From Micromonospora parathelypteridis (GTDB lineage Bacteria; Actinomycetota; Actinomycetes; Mycobacteriales; Micromonosporaceae), in NCBI RefSeq assembly GCF_014201145.1, contig NZ_JACHDP010000001.1, forward strand, positions 4,030,001-4,094,000: a stretch of DNA of 64,000 bases. Reading direction: 5' to 3'. A program made the translations under genes and the position numbers. Shown here one piece after another: positions 52,381 through 60,732 of this stretch. The number at the start of each line of letters is the position of its first letter. Position 1 is the stretch's first letter. Below the pieces are notes generated by a model that saw only the letters and a program-made list of their open reading frames with translations, was not told where the DNA came from and made no database searches.

Positions 52381-53022
52381 ATGCAGCAGCGCCGCACACC
52401 GGGTGGTCAACGTCCCGCCCGCCGGCCGGGTCAGTCCGGCCGGCCGGGTGGTGGCCGGGTCACCCGGGGATCGGTCCGCGAGACCGGCGTGCGCGCCGAA
52501 CCGCGTGGCGCCGCTGGTCGGGCACCGGGCGCGGCTCGGGGCGCTGAGGGCGTTCGCTCCGCGAATCGTCCTGGCGCCGCTCGGCGTACTGCCGCCGGTG
52601 GTGCCGTCAAGCGGCTCGCCGCACCCCACCCACGTCGCTTCACCGGTCGGGCCACCGTGCTGTTCGCGGTCCTGATCGCGCTCGCGCTGGCCTACACGTA
52701 CCCGGTCCGGGTCTACCTCGACCAGCAGGCCGACATCGAGCGGATGGAAGCGGCCCAGGCGGTGCAGGAGGCGGAGATCGCCAAGCTCGCCACCGAGGCC
52801 GCCAACTGGAAAGACCCGGCGTACATCACGACGCAGGCTCGGGAGCGGTTCTTCATGGGCCGCCCGGGCGAAAAGATGATGGTGGTGCTGCACGACCCGG
52901 AGGGCGCCGCCCGGGACGCCGGGAAGTCGGCCGGCTCGGGCGCGCCGACCGGCCCGGTGACCTGGTACGACACGCTCTGGTCGAGCGTGCAGGCGGCGGA
53001 CAGCCAGCAGCCGGGCAAGTGA
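52381..53022 (+). CDS. FtsB/DivIC-type septum protein
   Basis: 213 residues. A long basic, Arg/Gly/Pro-rich cytosolic N-terminus (1-95), one membrane helix (TVLFAVLIALALAYTYPVRVYL, about 97-118), a short coiled coil (QQADIERMEAAQAVQEAEIAKLATEAANW), then an external segment QARERFFMGRPGEKMMVV. This is the DivIC/FtsB layout; such proteins join FtsL and FtsQ at the division site. ATG at 52381 is preferred to GTG at 52375 because of the GGGGAGGGG box. It matches the gene after eno in mycobacteria (Rv1024). Confidence 0.85.
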   Translation: MQQRRTPGGQRPARRPGQSGRPGGGRVTRGSVRETGVRAEPRGAAGRAPGAARGAEGVRSANRPGAARRTAAGGAVKRLAAPHPRRFTGRATVLFAVLIALALAYTYPVRVYLDQQADIERMEAAQAVQEAEIAKLATEAANWKDPAYITTQARERFFMGRPGEKMMVVLHDPEGAARDAGKSAGSGAPTGPVTWYDTLWSSVQAADSQQPGK

Positions 53023-53047
53023 TCCACCGATCAGCACACCAGGAGAG

Positions 53048-53614
53048 ATGGGCACCGTGACTGTCGTACCACCGTCGGAGCCGGCGGCGGATTCCGTACC
53101 CCTGCCGCAGCGTGAGCCGGCCACCGAGGCCGACCTGGCCGCGGTGGCCGCGCAGCTCGGCCGGACGCCCCGCGGCACCCGGGCGGTGGCCCACCGTTGC
53201 CCGTGCGGCCTTCCCGACGCGGTGGAGACGACTCCCCGCCTCTCCGACGGCACCCCGTTCCCGACGCTCTTCTACCTGACCTGCCCCCGGGCCACCGCGG
53301 CGTGCAGCCGGCTGGAGTCGGCGGGGCTGATGAAGGAGATGGCGGACCGGCTGACGACGGATCCCGAGCTGGCCGCCCACTACCGGGCCGCGCACGAGGA
53401 CTACCTCGCCCGGCGGGAGGCGATCGGCGAGGTGCCGGAGATCGCCGGTATCTCGGCCGGCGGGATGCCGGGCCGGGTGAAGTGCCTGCACGTGCACCTG
53501 GGGCACGCGCTGGGCGCCGGCCCCGGGGTGAACCCGTTCGGTGACGAGACCCTGGAGCTGGTCGAGCCCTGGTGGACGGCCGGCCCGTGCGTGGACGTGC
53601 CGGCGAGCGAATGA
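53048..53614 (+). CDS. DUF501 protein
   Basis: 188 residues. The DUF501 core runs from about 30 to 180: AVAHRCPCGLPDAVETTPRLSDGTPFPTLFYLTCPRATAACSRLES, quoted as HRCPCGLPDAVETTP and FPTLFYLTCPRA, and the end GGMPGRVKCLHVHLGHALGAG. Conserved cysteines and histidines may bind a metal. The function of DUF501 is not known; it always sits next to the ftsB-like gene and ppx in actinobacteria, as here. ATG overlap of the next gene with its stop (ATGA) implies coupling. Confidence 0.88.
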   Translation: MGTVTVVPPSEPAADSVPLPQREPATEADLAAVAAQLGRTPRGTRAVAHRCPCGLPDAVETTPRLSDGTPFPTLFYLTCPRATAACSRLESAGLMKEMADRLTTDPELAAHYRAAHEDYLARREAIGEVPEIAGISAGGMPGRVKCLHVHLGHALGAGPGVNPFGDETLELVEPWWTAGPCVDVPASE

Positions 53615-54147
53615 GCGCGCAGGCCGGGTCGTCGGCTCCCGAGAGTCAGATCCTGGTGCGGCGGGCCCGCACCGGGGATGTGCGCGGCATCCGGCGGCTG
53701 GTCGACACCTACACCAATGACCGGCGGCTGCTCAGCAAGGCCACCGTCACGCTCTACGAGCAGGTGCAGGAGTTCCGGGTGGCGGTCCGCCCCTCCGACG
53801 GCGCCGTGGTGGGCTGCGGCGCGCTGCACGTGATGTGGGAGGACCTGGCCGAGATCCGTACGGTCGCGGTGGATCCGTCCTGTCGGGGCCGGCGGATCGG
53901 GCATCGGCTGGTGGGCGAGCTGATCGACGCCGCCCGCGAGTTGGGTGTGGCACGAATCTTCGTGCTCACCTTCGAGACGCAGTTCTTCGGCGCGTTCGGT
54001 TTTCAGGAGATCGACGGCGCACCGGTGCCGCAACCGGTGTACGAGCAGCTGCTGCGCTCGTACGACGAGGGTGTCGCGGAGTTCCTGGATCTGGAGCGGG
54101 TCAAGCCGAACACGCTGGGCAACATCCGGATGCTGCTGCGGCTGTAG
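53611..54147 (+). CDS. argA: Amino-acid N-acetyltransferase (short ArgA)
   Basis: 178 residues. A single GNAT domain with the acetyl-CoA loop VAVDPSCRGRRIGHRLV (RxxGxG/A) and the NAGS-type features YTNDRRLLSKATVTLYEQVQEFRVA and LTFETQFFGAFGFQEID (a tyrosine-free Phe-rich ending). Short actinobacterial enzymes of this kind acetylate glutamate at the start of arginine biosynthesis. No other arginine gene is nearby; the gene is inserted between DUF501 and ppx, unlike mycobacteria. Its stop abuts the stop of the convergent esterase gene. Confidence 0.82.
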   Translation: MSAQAGSSAPESQILVRRARTGDVRGIRRLVDTYTNDRRLLSKATVTLYEQVQEFRVAVRPSDGAVVGCGALHVMWEDLAEIRTVAVDPSCRGRRIGHRLVGELIDAARELGVARIFVLTFETQFFGAFGFQEIDGAPVPQPVYEQLLRSYDEGVAEFLDLERVKPNTLGNIRMLLRL

Positions 54148-55050
54148 TCAGGCCTTGCGGGGGTGCGCGGCGAAGAACTCCCACATCAGGTCGGTGGCGG
54201 ACAGGCCCGCGGAGGATGCGGCGAGCTGGCCGGTTGTCGCCCCCGGCCAGCTGTGGCCCATGTCGGCGATCGTGTAGACGCTGACCTCGCTGCCGTCCTT
54301 GCAGCCCGCCACCGTGTGCGTCACGCCCGGCACCCCGGACGCCTTCGGGCTCGGCTGGCAGGTGAGCCGCTGCTGCCAGGTCTGGATGCCGGTCTGGAAG
54401 GTCGACGCGTACCGGTCCTGGCCGCCGATGAAGGTGATCACGGAGACCGGGCTCTTCGGCACGTAACTGTCGGCCGTGGTCAGTTTTCCGCTGTAACCGC
54501 CACTGACCACCCCGATCGCGGCGAACTTGCCCGTGCTCTCCACCGCCGCCCGGAAGCTCATGTCCCCGCCGTTCGAGATGCCGGTGAGGAAGACCCGGTT
54601 GGGGTCGGCACGCCAGGTCTGCACCAGGTGGTCGGTGAGGGCGGTGAGGAAGCCGACGTCGTCCGCGCTGCCGCAGCAGATCAGCGCGTTGAAGCCGCCG
54701 CCCACCCCGTCGGGGTAGGCGACCAGCACGTTGTCCTTGTCAGCTCTGGCTTCCAGGCCGGCCAGCTCCCGCATCGAGGTGGAGGATCCGGGGTAGAAGT
54801 GCAGCGCGATGATCAGCGCGGCGGGCCGGCTCGGGTCGTAACCGGGTGGGGCGTGCAGCAGGTAGGCGCGGTCGAGCCCGTTGTGGCTCAGGGTGAGGTC
54901 GTGGTCGCCGGCTGCCGGGCGTTCGCTGGACGCGGAGGGTGCCGCCGACGACGGGGTCGACGAGGGCCGCCCCCGCTCACCACAGCCTGCGGCGACGATC
55001 ATGAGGCAGAGCCCCGTCAACACTGCCACCGATCGCCGCACGTCGGCCAC
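54148..55050 (-). CDS. Lipoprotein PHB-depolymerase-type esterase (LpqC-like)
   Basis: 300 residues. Lipobox VAAGC (Cys23), a Ser/Pro linker, then an alpha/beta hydrolase of the polyhydroxybutyrate-depolymerase/feruloyl-esterase family: LIIALHFYPGSS (oxyanion), nucleophile in LTGISNGGDMS (Ser159, G-x-S-x-G), and a late DMGHSWPG histidine. It probably hydrolyses an external ester. GTG at 55050 was chosen; GTG at 55074 and 55041 are alternatives. Divergent from an ArsR-like regulator 88 bp away, which may control it. Confidence 0.83.
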   Translation of the reverse strand: MADVRRSVAVLTGLCLMIVAAGCGERGRPSSTPSSAAPSASSERPAAGDHDLTLSHNGLDRAYLLHAPPGYDPSRPAALIIALHFYPGSSTSMRELAGLEARADKDNVLVAYPDGVGGGFNALICCGSADDVGFLTALTDHLVQTWRADPNRVFLTGISNGGDMSFRAAVESTGKFAAIGVVSGGYSGKLTTADSYVPKSPVSVITFIGGQDRYASTFQTGIQTWQQRLTCQPSPKASGVPGVTHTVAGCKDGSEVSVYTIADMGHSWPGATTGQLAASSAGLSATDLMWEFFAAHPRKA

Positions 55051-55138
55051 CCCCCGTCGACCCCGCGTCCACACTGGAGGTGACCCGCCTACGGATCAAC
55101 CCTTTCGGTCCTGGGCGAAGGCAGGCAGGCTGTCCCTC

Positions 55139-56179
55139 ATGCTTCGCCTCCAGCTCGGGCCGGCGGACCTCTGCCGGGTGCGATTCGCCGATCGGCTGCA
55201 CCCGGTCGGCACCGCACTGCTGGCCGGTCAGTGGCTGCGGGACCCGACGGTCGCGGCGATGGCACCGGCGTTGGCCGAGCGGGCGGCGGCGGTCGAGAGT
55301 ACGGGCGCCGCGCAGGCCGCCACCGCGACGCTGCGGCACCTGCTGCCCGCCCGGGGGCGTCTGCCGGACTTCGTCACCCCCTTCTCCGGCCTGGAATCGG
55401 TCGAGGCCGGCCTGGAGGCGATTCGGGCCACCCCGGCCTGGCGAATCCGCGCCGAGGCCACCGCGGCGTACGCGCACGCGCACGTCACCCCGCTGCGGCG
55501 ACGGTTCGCGGCTGCCGACCCGGAAGTGTTGGACCTGTTCGGCGGGGCTGTCCGCACCTGGTTCGACGCGGTCCTGGCACCGAACTGGCCCGATCTGGTG
55601 TCCGCGTACCGCCAGCAGGTGACCTGTGCCAGCCTGCGGCTGGCGCAGCACGGCCTGGACGGCCTCTTCGCGGGCTTGCACCCGGCGATCCGGTGGCGGG
55701 AGCCGGTGCTCGAGGTGCGGACGTGGTGGGGCGGAGATCTGCCCGGCACCGGCCACGGGCTCATCCTGCTGCCGTCCCCGTTGGCCGGGCCCCGCCCCCG
55801 GGTACTGGTCGAGCCAGGTCATCCGATCCTGCTCGTCTATCCGGCGGTGATGAGTACGCGGGGGGCCGCTGCCGGGGGCGATTCCCTCGGTCGACTGCTC
55901 GGCGTGACCAGGGCGCTGGTGCTGCGCCGGTTGGCGGCCGACGGTGGGTTGACGACCACCGTGCTGTCCCGGGCCGTCGGGATCAGTCTCTCCTCGGCCT
56001 CGGAGCACGCCACCGCGCTGCGCTCTGCCGGGCTGGTCGCCAGCGAGCGGGAGGGTGGCGCTGTCCGGCATCACCTGACTGCCCTCGGCGCGGAGCTGTT
56101 GGAGGGCTCGTCGGTCGACTCGTCCGGGGCGTGGTTGCCGTCCGACCAAGCCGCAGGGTGGCCGTCCGTCCTACCGTAA
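55139..56179 (+). CDS. ArsR-like winged-helix regulator (DUF5937 type)
   Basis: 346 residues. A long N-terminal region (about 1-250) with MLRLQLGPADLCRVRFADRLHP, typical of the DUF5937 group, precedes a winged helix (about 265-330: LRRLAADGGLTTTVLSRAVGISLSSASEHATALRSAGLVASEREGGAVRHHLT, quoted as LSRAVGISLSSASEHATALRSAGLV). No ArsR metal-binding cysteine pair is seen in the recognition helix. CAGGCT lies 7 nt before the ATG. It is divergent from the lipoprotein esterase and 10 nt before the ppx start. Ligand unknown. Confidence 0.8.
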   Translation: MLRLQLGPADLCRVRFADRLHPVGTALLAGQWLRDPTVAAMAPALAERAAAVESTGAAQAATATLRHLLPARGRLPDFVTPFSGLESVEAGLEAIRATPAWRIRAEATAAYAHAHVTPLRRRFAAADPEVLDLFGGAVRTWFDAVLAPNWPDLVSAYRQQVTCASLRLAQHGLDGLFAGLHPAIRWREPVLEVRTWWGGDLPGTGHGLILLPSPLAGPRPRVLVEPGHPILLVYPAVMSTRGAAAGGDSLGRLLGVTRALVLRRLAADGGLTTTVLSRAVGISLSSASEHATALRSAGLVASEREGGAVRHHLTALGAELLEGSSVDSSGAWLPSDQAAGWPSVLP

Positions 56180-56182
56180 GGT
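56177..56182 (+). promoter_or_regulatory. TAAGGT -10 element, ppx
   Basis: TAAGGT stands 7 nt before the GTG at 56190, overlapping the end of the upstream gene. It suggests a separate leaderless ppx transcript. Confidence 0.35.
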
Positions 56183-56189
56183 TGCTGCC

Positions 56190-57131
56190 GTGACGACGCG
56201 TGTGGCGGCCATCGACTGCGGGACCAACTCGATCCGACTGCTGGTCGCCGACCTGCCCGAGGAGTCGGCCGGGTCGCAGGCGCCGCTGGTCGACCTGACC
56301 CGACGGATGGAGATCGTCCGGCTCGGGCAGGGGGTGGACCGCACCGGCCGGCTGGCACCGGAGGCGATCGAACGGACCCGGGTGGCGCTGGCGTCGTACG
56401 CCGCCGACATCGAGAAGTTGGGCGCTGAGCGGGTGCGGATGTGCGCCACCTCGGCCTCGCGGGACGCCGCCAACGCCGCCGACTTCACCGAGATGGTGCA
56501 GCGCACCCTCGGCGTCGCGCCCGAGGTGGTCACCGGCGACGAGGAGGCCCGGTTGTCGTTCACCGGCGCCGTGCGCGGGCTGCCGGCCGACGCGAAGGAA
56601 CCGTTTCTGGTCGTCGACATCGGTGGCGGTTCCACCGAGTTCGTGGTCGGTGACCGGGCCGGTGGGGTGCGCGCGGCAGTCTCGGTGGACATCGGCTGTG
56701 TCCGGATGACCGAGCGGCACCTGCCCGGCGACCCGCCGACACCCGAGCAGGTCGCGGCGGCGCAGGCCGACATCGCGGCCGCGGTCGACCGCGCGCTCGC
56801 CGTGGTGCCCGGCCGCGAGGCGGCCACCCTGGTCGGCCTCGCCGGGTCGGTCACCACCGTGGTCGCCCTCGCCAAGGGCCTGCGGGAGTACGACCCGGAG
56901 CGCATCCACCACGCCCGGGTGTCGTACGAGGAGGTCACTGAGGTGACCGCGGACCTGCTGCGTCAGACCCGTGAGCAGCGGTTGGCGAACCCGGTGATGC
57001 ACCCGGGCCGGGCCGACGTGATCGGCGCGGGCGCGCTGGTGCTCCGCGTGATCATGGAGCGGGCGGGGATGCCGTCGGTGGTCGCCTCGGAGCACGACAT
57101 TCTGGACGGCATCGCCTGGAGCCTGCAGTAG
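56190..57131 (+). CDS. ppx: Ppx/GppA-family exopolyphosphatase
   Basis: 313 residues, an ASKHA-fold phosphatase. Phosphate 1 motif is AAIDCGTNSIRLLVAD, phosphate 2 is FLVVDIGGGSTEFVVG, and the adenosine-type segment is TLVGLAGSVTTVVAL. It lacks the extra C-terminal domain of E. coli Ppx, as in mycobacterial Ppx2 (Rv1026). It removes terminal phosphate from polyphosphate or pppGpp. GTG start. It is separated from DUF501 by three genes, unlike mycobacteria. Confidence 0.92.
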   Translation: MTTRVAAIDCGTNSIRLLVADLPEESAGSQAPLVDLTRRMEIVRLGQGVDRTGRLAPEAIERTRVALASYAADIEKLGAERVRMCATSASRDAANAADFTEMVQRTLGVAPEVVTGDEEARLSFTGAVRGLPADAKEPFLVVDIGGGSTEFVVGDRAGGVRAAVSVDIGCVRMTERHLPGDPPTPEQVAAAQADIAAAVDRALAVVPGREAATLVGLAGSVTTVVALAKGLREYDPERIHHARVSYEEVTEVTADLLRQTREQRLANPVMHPGRADVIGAGALVLRVIMERAGMPSVVASEHDILDGIAWSLQ

Positions 57132-57205
57132 ATGCCGCACTGATCGTCGTCGAACCGTGACGGGCCCGAGGTCGTGCGCTGACGCTGAGCTGTGACCGTC
57201 GGTGA

Positions 57206-57742
57206 ATGGGCCTTCACGCAAACTCGACGACGCGCCGGACGGTCGCTCTGCTGGCCGTGGCGGCGCTCATGGTCGGCGGACTGACCGGCTGCTCGCCGGA
57301 GAGGAAGGGCGTCACCGGACTGACCGTTGACGACGCCGGCCGTCCACTCGCGGCCGTGGCCTGGTGCGCGAGCCGGCCACCGGACGTCGTGGTGCTCTTC
57401 CGCACCCAGGAGCCGTCGTCGCCAACCCCGTCGGTCCCGGTGACGGTGGCGCCGGCCTACTCGAGGTGGGACTACACCGTGCCGCGTACCGCCACGTCGC
57501 CCGCAACCGTGCTCCTCGACGGCTTCCCACCCGAGCCGGTGGTCGATCCCGATGTCGCCTTCACGATGTACGCGGTCGCCGATGACAGCAGCTTCACCAC
57601 GCTCCGGGTGTCCTTCCGCCTTGGCGAACTGGCCGACCTGGCGCCCGGAACGGTGCTGTTCACCGACATCGTCGACGGCGAGGAGGTGCAGCAGCGCGTC
57701 TCTCTCGAGGAGTTCGCGCGTCGGGGCGAGAGTGAATGCTGA
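57206..57742 (+). CDS. Lipoprotein, unknown
   Basis: 178 residues. Signal peptide with lipobox LTGC (Cys29), then a domain with GLTVDDAGRPLAAVAWCASRPPDVVVLFR, alternating hydrophobic segments (probably beta strands) and the ending RVSLEEFARRGESEC with a terminal Cys. The two cysteines after the lipobox (AWCAS and the C-terminus) may pair. No family named. It stands between ppx and the padR gene, with no obvious shared function. Confidence 0.6.
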   Translation: MGLHANSTTRRTVALLAVAALMVGGLTGCSPERKGVTGLTVDDAGRPLAAVAWCASRPPDVVVLFRTQEPSSPTPSVPVTVAPAYSRWDYTVPRTATSPATVLLDGFPPEPVVDPDVAFTMYAVADDSSFTTLRVSFRLGELADLAPGTVLFTDIVDGEEVQQRVSLEEFARRGESEC

Positions 57743-57772
57743 GTGGATCAGCGCGTGTCGGGGCCGAAACTC

Positions 57773-57802
57773 TGGACGGTACTGTGGATTGCACAGTAGT
57801 GT
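57773..57802 (+). promoter_or_regulatory. Predicted padR promoter (leaderless)
   Basis: TGGACG (57773-57778) and TAGTGT (57797-57802) are 18 bp apart; the TAGTGT box is 7 nt before the GTG at 57810. The operator covers the spacer. Confidence 0.45.
57780..57798. promoter_or_regulatory. PadR-type operator
   Basis: TACTGTG (57780-57786) and CACAGTA (57792-57798) are perfect inverted repeats with a 5-bp spacer. The site lies between the -35 and -10 of the predicted padR promoter, ideal for autorepression. Confidence 0.6.
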
Positions 57803-57809
57803 GCATCGC

Positions 57810-58142
57810 GTGGACACCACACAGTTGCTGAAGGGCGTGCTCGATCTGGCCGTCCTCGCCGTGCTCCGAGAGGAGGACGGCTACGGTTACGACATCCTGC
57901 GCCGGCTGCGCGAGGCCGGCCTGGAGGAGGTCGGCGACGCCTCGGTCTACGGGACGCTGCGCCGCCTCTTCGCCGCCGGCCTGCTCACCACGTACGTCGT
58001 GCCGAGCGAATCCGGGCCGCACCGTAAGTACTACTCACTCAACGCCGCGGGGCGTGACCAGTTGACCCGCTCCGGCAAGCTCTGGCGCTCGTTCGCCACG
58101 ACCATGGACAGTCTGCTCGACGATCGGGGGATGGCGGCATGA
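57810..58142 (+). CDS. PadR-family transcriptional regulator
   Basis: 110 residues, a PadR-s2 type winged helix: LLKGVLDLAVLAVLREEDGYGYDILRRL (first helices), VGDASVYGTLRRLFAAGLLTTY (recognition helix and turn), and the wing SGPHRKYYSLNAAGRDQL. GTG at 57810 is preferred to GTG at 57801, which overlaps the -10. It is coupled by a 4-nt overlap (ATGA) to a HAAS-domain membrane protein, a typical pairing. It likely represses its own operon through the palindrome just upstream and responds to an unknown ligand. Confidence 0.9.
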   Translation: MDTTQLLKGVLDLAVLAVLREEDGYGYDILRRLREAGLEEVGDASVYGTLRRLFAAGLLTTYVVPSESGPHRKYYSLNAAGRDQLTRSGKLWRSFATTMDSLLDDRGMAA

Positions 58143-59143
58143 CCGTCACGGAGCAGGAGATCACCGACTATGTGGCACGGGTCCGGGCCGCTCTGGCCGA
58201 CCTGCCGCCCACGCAACGCGACGAGTTGATCGAAGATCTTGGCGACCACCTCACCGAGGTCGCTGCCGAGGCGGAGGGCACCCTCGTCGAGCGACTGGGC
58301 GAGCCCGAGACGTACGCCGCAGAGCTGCGCGCCGCAGCCGGCGCCGCCCCGGGTGGTGGGCGCAATCTCGACCAGCGGGTCGCGACCGCGGTGGTCCGGG
58401 TCCGCACCCGGCTGCGCGCGCTCGACATCCGGCTCGGCCCACCCCTGGGGTACGCCACAGCCAGCGACTTCCTCCGGTTGTTGCGCCCCGGCTGGTGGGT
58501 GGTGCGCGGCTATCTGGCGGCGATGCTGGTCACCGTGATCAGCACCGGCGGCAGTTTCGGGCTGCTGCCGAGGTTCGGTGGCGAGTTGCTCGCCGGCCTG
58601 GTCATGCTGGTCGGCTTCGTGCTCGCCTCCATCTGGATCGGCCGCGGTTCCGCCCGGCTGACCCGCTGGCCGCGTTCGGCGGTGCAGGTCGGCAGCGCGG
58701 TGCTGGTGGTGTTCGCGTTCGCCGCTCTGATGCAGGCCGAGGACCGGATGCGCTACGGCGACTACGGCTACGACCAGACCTCGGTCGACAGTCAGTACGA
58801 CCGGGTCCGGGACGTCTTCGTCTACGACAGTGAGGGCCGCCTGGTGGAGAATGCCCGGCTCTTCGACCAGAACGGCGACCCGATCCGCCTCGGCTACCCG
58901 GACTGCTCGGAAGACGCCTACGGCAAGACGCCGTTGCGGGCGTACCCGTACTGCCCCGAGCAGGCGCCCTTCGCGCCCCGCGCTCCGGGCGCGCCCATCC
59001 CCTCCGAACCACCCACCGCCGCGCCGGGCGTGACCAGCACTCCGGACCCGAGCACCACGCCGATCCCGACCGGCCAGCCCACGGCAGACCCGACCGCGAC
59101 CGGCACGCCGAGCGCTGCGCCGACCCCCAGCGCGACGAGCTGA
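58139..59143 (+). CDS. HAAS-domain membrane protein (PadR partner)
   Basis: 334 residues. The N-terminal HAAS helical domain (ITDYVARVRAALADLPPTQRDELIEDLGDHLTE, quoted as YVARVRAALADLPPTQRDEL) is the usual partner module of PadR regulators. Three membrane helices follow (about 118-140, 145-165, 172-190), then an external stretch with DYGYDQTSVDSQYDRVRDVFVY and a Pro/Thr-rich tail. Such pairs are stress or envelope responsive in other bacteria; the signal here is unknown. Confidence 0.75.
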   Translation: MTVTEQEITDYVARVRAALADLPPTQRDELIEDLGDHLTEVAAEAEGTLVERLGEPETYAAELRAAAGAAPGGGRNLDQRVATAVVRVRTRLRALDIRLGPPLGYATASDFLRLLRPGWWVVRGYLAAMLVTVISTGGSFGLLPRFGGELLAGLVMLVGFVLASIWIGRGSARLTRWPRSAVQVGSAVLVVFAFAALMQAEDRMRYGDYGYDQTSVDSQYDRVRDVFVYDSEGRLVENARLFDQNGDPIRLGYPDCSEDAYGKTPLRAYPYCPEQAPFAPRAPGAPIPSEPPTAAPGVTSTPDPSTTPIPTGQPTADPTATGTPSAAPTPSATS

Positions 59144-59274
59144 GCCACGGTGTGAAATGGATCATGCGACTGAAGCTGGGAAATAGCTGAACGGCCGAGG
59201 TGAGCGGGACGGCATCGGAAATCAGTGATCGTTACGGTGTCGTCTGCTCCTCAACCCCTCGGAAGGAAACCCCC

Positions 59275-59847
59275 GTGTCAGAGCAGGTCGCACCGCCCCC
59301 CGCGTCCGACGCCGCACCAGCTGAGCCGGCCGTCGAGACGCCGCAGCCGGCGGAGCCGGGCCCGGCCGAGCCACAGGCGGCCGAGTCACAGCCGGCCGAG
59401 TCGCAGCCGGCCGAGTCGCAGCCGGCCGAGTCGCAGCCGGCCGAGCAGGAGGCGAAGAAGTCCGGTGCGAAGAAGGTTCTCGGCGTCGTCGGCGCGGTCC
59501 TCGCCATCGTCGTCGTCGCCGGTCTGAAGTTCGGCGTCGCCTCGGCGATCGGCAACTACTTCAACAAGGACGAGACCGCTGCCGCCAAGACCGGCGACTG
59601 CATCGCCGAGTTGCCGGAGATCACGGGCACCGAGCAGGAGACTGTCGATGGTGCCAAGGTCGTCGAGTGCACCTCCACCGACGCGGCGTACAGCGTCGTC
59701 GGTCGGGTGAACGACCAGAGCGAGGCCCAGGCCAAGGCCGACACCACCTGTGAGCAGTACTTCAAGGAAGGCGAACAGGGGTACATCTACTCCAGCATCG
59801 AGCCGGGCAAGACGGGCTATGTGCTCTGCCTGACCAAGAAGGCCTGA
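59275..59847 (+). CDS. LppU/SCO3897-like membrane protein
   Basis: 190 residues. An acidic Pro/Ala/Glu-rich N-terminus (1-60) contains AAESQ plus three PAESQ pentapeptides; then one membrane helix (KVLGVVGAVLAIVVVAGLKFGVA) and an external domain with paired cysteines (TGDCIAELPEI, VVECTSTDAAYSVVGRV, TTCEQYFKE, VLCLTKKA), the LppU/SCO3897 pattern. GTG at 59275 has GGAAGGAAA upstream. Function unknown, but widespread in actinobacteria; a strong hairpin follows. Confidence 0.78.
   Translation: MSEQVAPPPASDAAPAEPAVETPQPAEPGPAEPQAAESQPAESQPAESQPAESQPAEQEAKKSGAKKVLGVVGAVLAIVVVAGLKFGVASAIGNYFNKDETAAAKTGDCIAELPEITGTEQETVDGAKVVECTSTDAAYSVVGRVNDQSEAQAKADTTCEQYFKEGEQGYIYSSIEPGKTGYVLCLTKKA
59377..59436 (+). 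repeat. 15-bp minisatellite encoding (A/P)AESQ
   Basis: Four in-frame copies of a 15-bp unit, (C/G)CGGCCGAGTC(A/G)CAG, encode AAESQ PAESQ PAESQ PAESQ in the N-terminal tail of the LppU-like protein. The last two copies are identical. Confidence 0.85.
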
Positions 59848-59867
59848 CCAGAGCGGTAGATCGGCAT

Positions 59868-59900
59868 CGACGGCGGCGGGGACCTACCCCGCCGCCGTCG
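59868..59900 (+). terminator. Hairpin terminator
   Basis: CGACGGCGGCGGGG (59868-59881) pairs with CCCCGCCGCCGTCG (59887-59900), a 14-bp stem with a 5-nt loop, about 20 nt after the stop codon. The 145 bp after it up to the hydrolase gene hold only its AGGAGG box and a possible TAGGAC -10. Confidence 0.75.
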
Positions 59901-60045
59901 GCGTACCCGGAGTCATCGGCGGGCGAACGGGAGGTGAATGCCACTGTTCCGGCGTCTTCCCGGCGGCGGCGCGGCATGGCAGGCTACCGGCACTAGGACC
60001 ACTGGGCGACCAGCCAACGATGACTGACCGCTAGGAGGACGGCCC

Positions 60046-60732
60046 ATGGGCGAAATGGTGAGCTACCGCAGCAACGGCGGCACGAGCGAGGGGTATCTCG
60101 CGATACCCGCCAGCGGCACGGCCAGCCCCGCCGTCATCGTCATCCAAGAATGGTGGGGCCTGGTCCCGCACATCCGATCGGTGGCGGACCGGTTCGCCGA
60201 GGCCGGCTTCGTCGCCCTCGCCCCGGACTTCTACCACGGTGAGACGACCAGCGAGCCGGACGAGGCGCAGCGGTTGCTGATGGCGATGCGGATGGACGAC
60301 GCGGCCAAGGACATCGCCGGCGCCGCCGACTATCTCGCGGGGCGGCCGGAGGTCACCGGCAAGGTCGGAGCCGTCGGCTTCTGCGCCGGCGGCAGCCTTG
60401 CCCTCTGGTCGGCCACGATCTCCGAGCGGATCGTCGCCACCGCCGGCTTCTATCCCGTGTTGCCCTGGGAGTCGATGCGCCCCGACTGGGTCGACTACGC
60501 CGGCAAGGCCGCGGTCATCCACTGCTCCGAAGAGGACGGCACCTCGGCCGCCGAGGGCATTCAGACCGCCCGCCGGGCCATCGAGGAGGCCGGTGGCGAC
60601 TGCCACCTCTACGACTACCCGGGCACCTCGCACGCCTTCTTCAACGACGACCGGCCGGAGGCGTTCGACCAGCGCGCCGCCGCCAGCGCCTGGGCCCGCA
60701 CCCTGGAACTCTTCCGGGCCAAGCTTGGCTGA
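60046..60732 (+). CDS. Dienelactone-hydrolase family protein
   Basis: 228 residues, alpha/beta hydrolase. The catalytic Cys/Asp/His set reads GFCAGG (Cys113), SEEDGTS (Asp164) and GTSHAFF (His196), the dienelactone-hydrolase pattern with a cysteine nucleophile. The N-terminus [22 protein letters not shown] is also typical. The true substrate is often not a dienelactone in such genomes. AGGAGG lies before the ATG. Its stop overlaps the start of the next gene by 8 nt. Confidence 0.87.
   Translation: MGEMVSYRSNGGTSEGYLAIPASGTASPAVIVIQEWWGLVPHIRSVADRFAEAGFVALAPDFYHGETTSEPDEAQRLLMAMRMDDAAKDIAGAADYLAGRPEVTGKVGAVGFCAGGSLALWSATISERIVATAGFYPVLPWESMRPDWVDYAGKAAVIHCSEEDGTSAAEGIQTARRAIEEAGGDCHLYDYPGTSHAFFNDDRPEAFDQRAAASAWARTLELFRAKLG

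Noticed and set aside
57798-57809. GTG at 57801 as padR start
   Set aside because: It overlaps the predicted -10 box and sits directly next to the operator; GTG at 57810 fits better.
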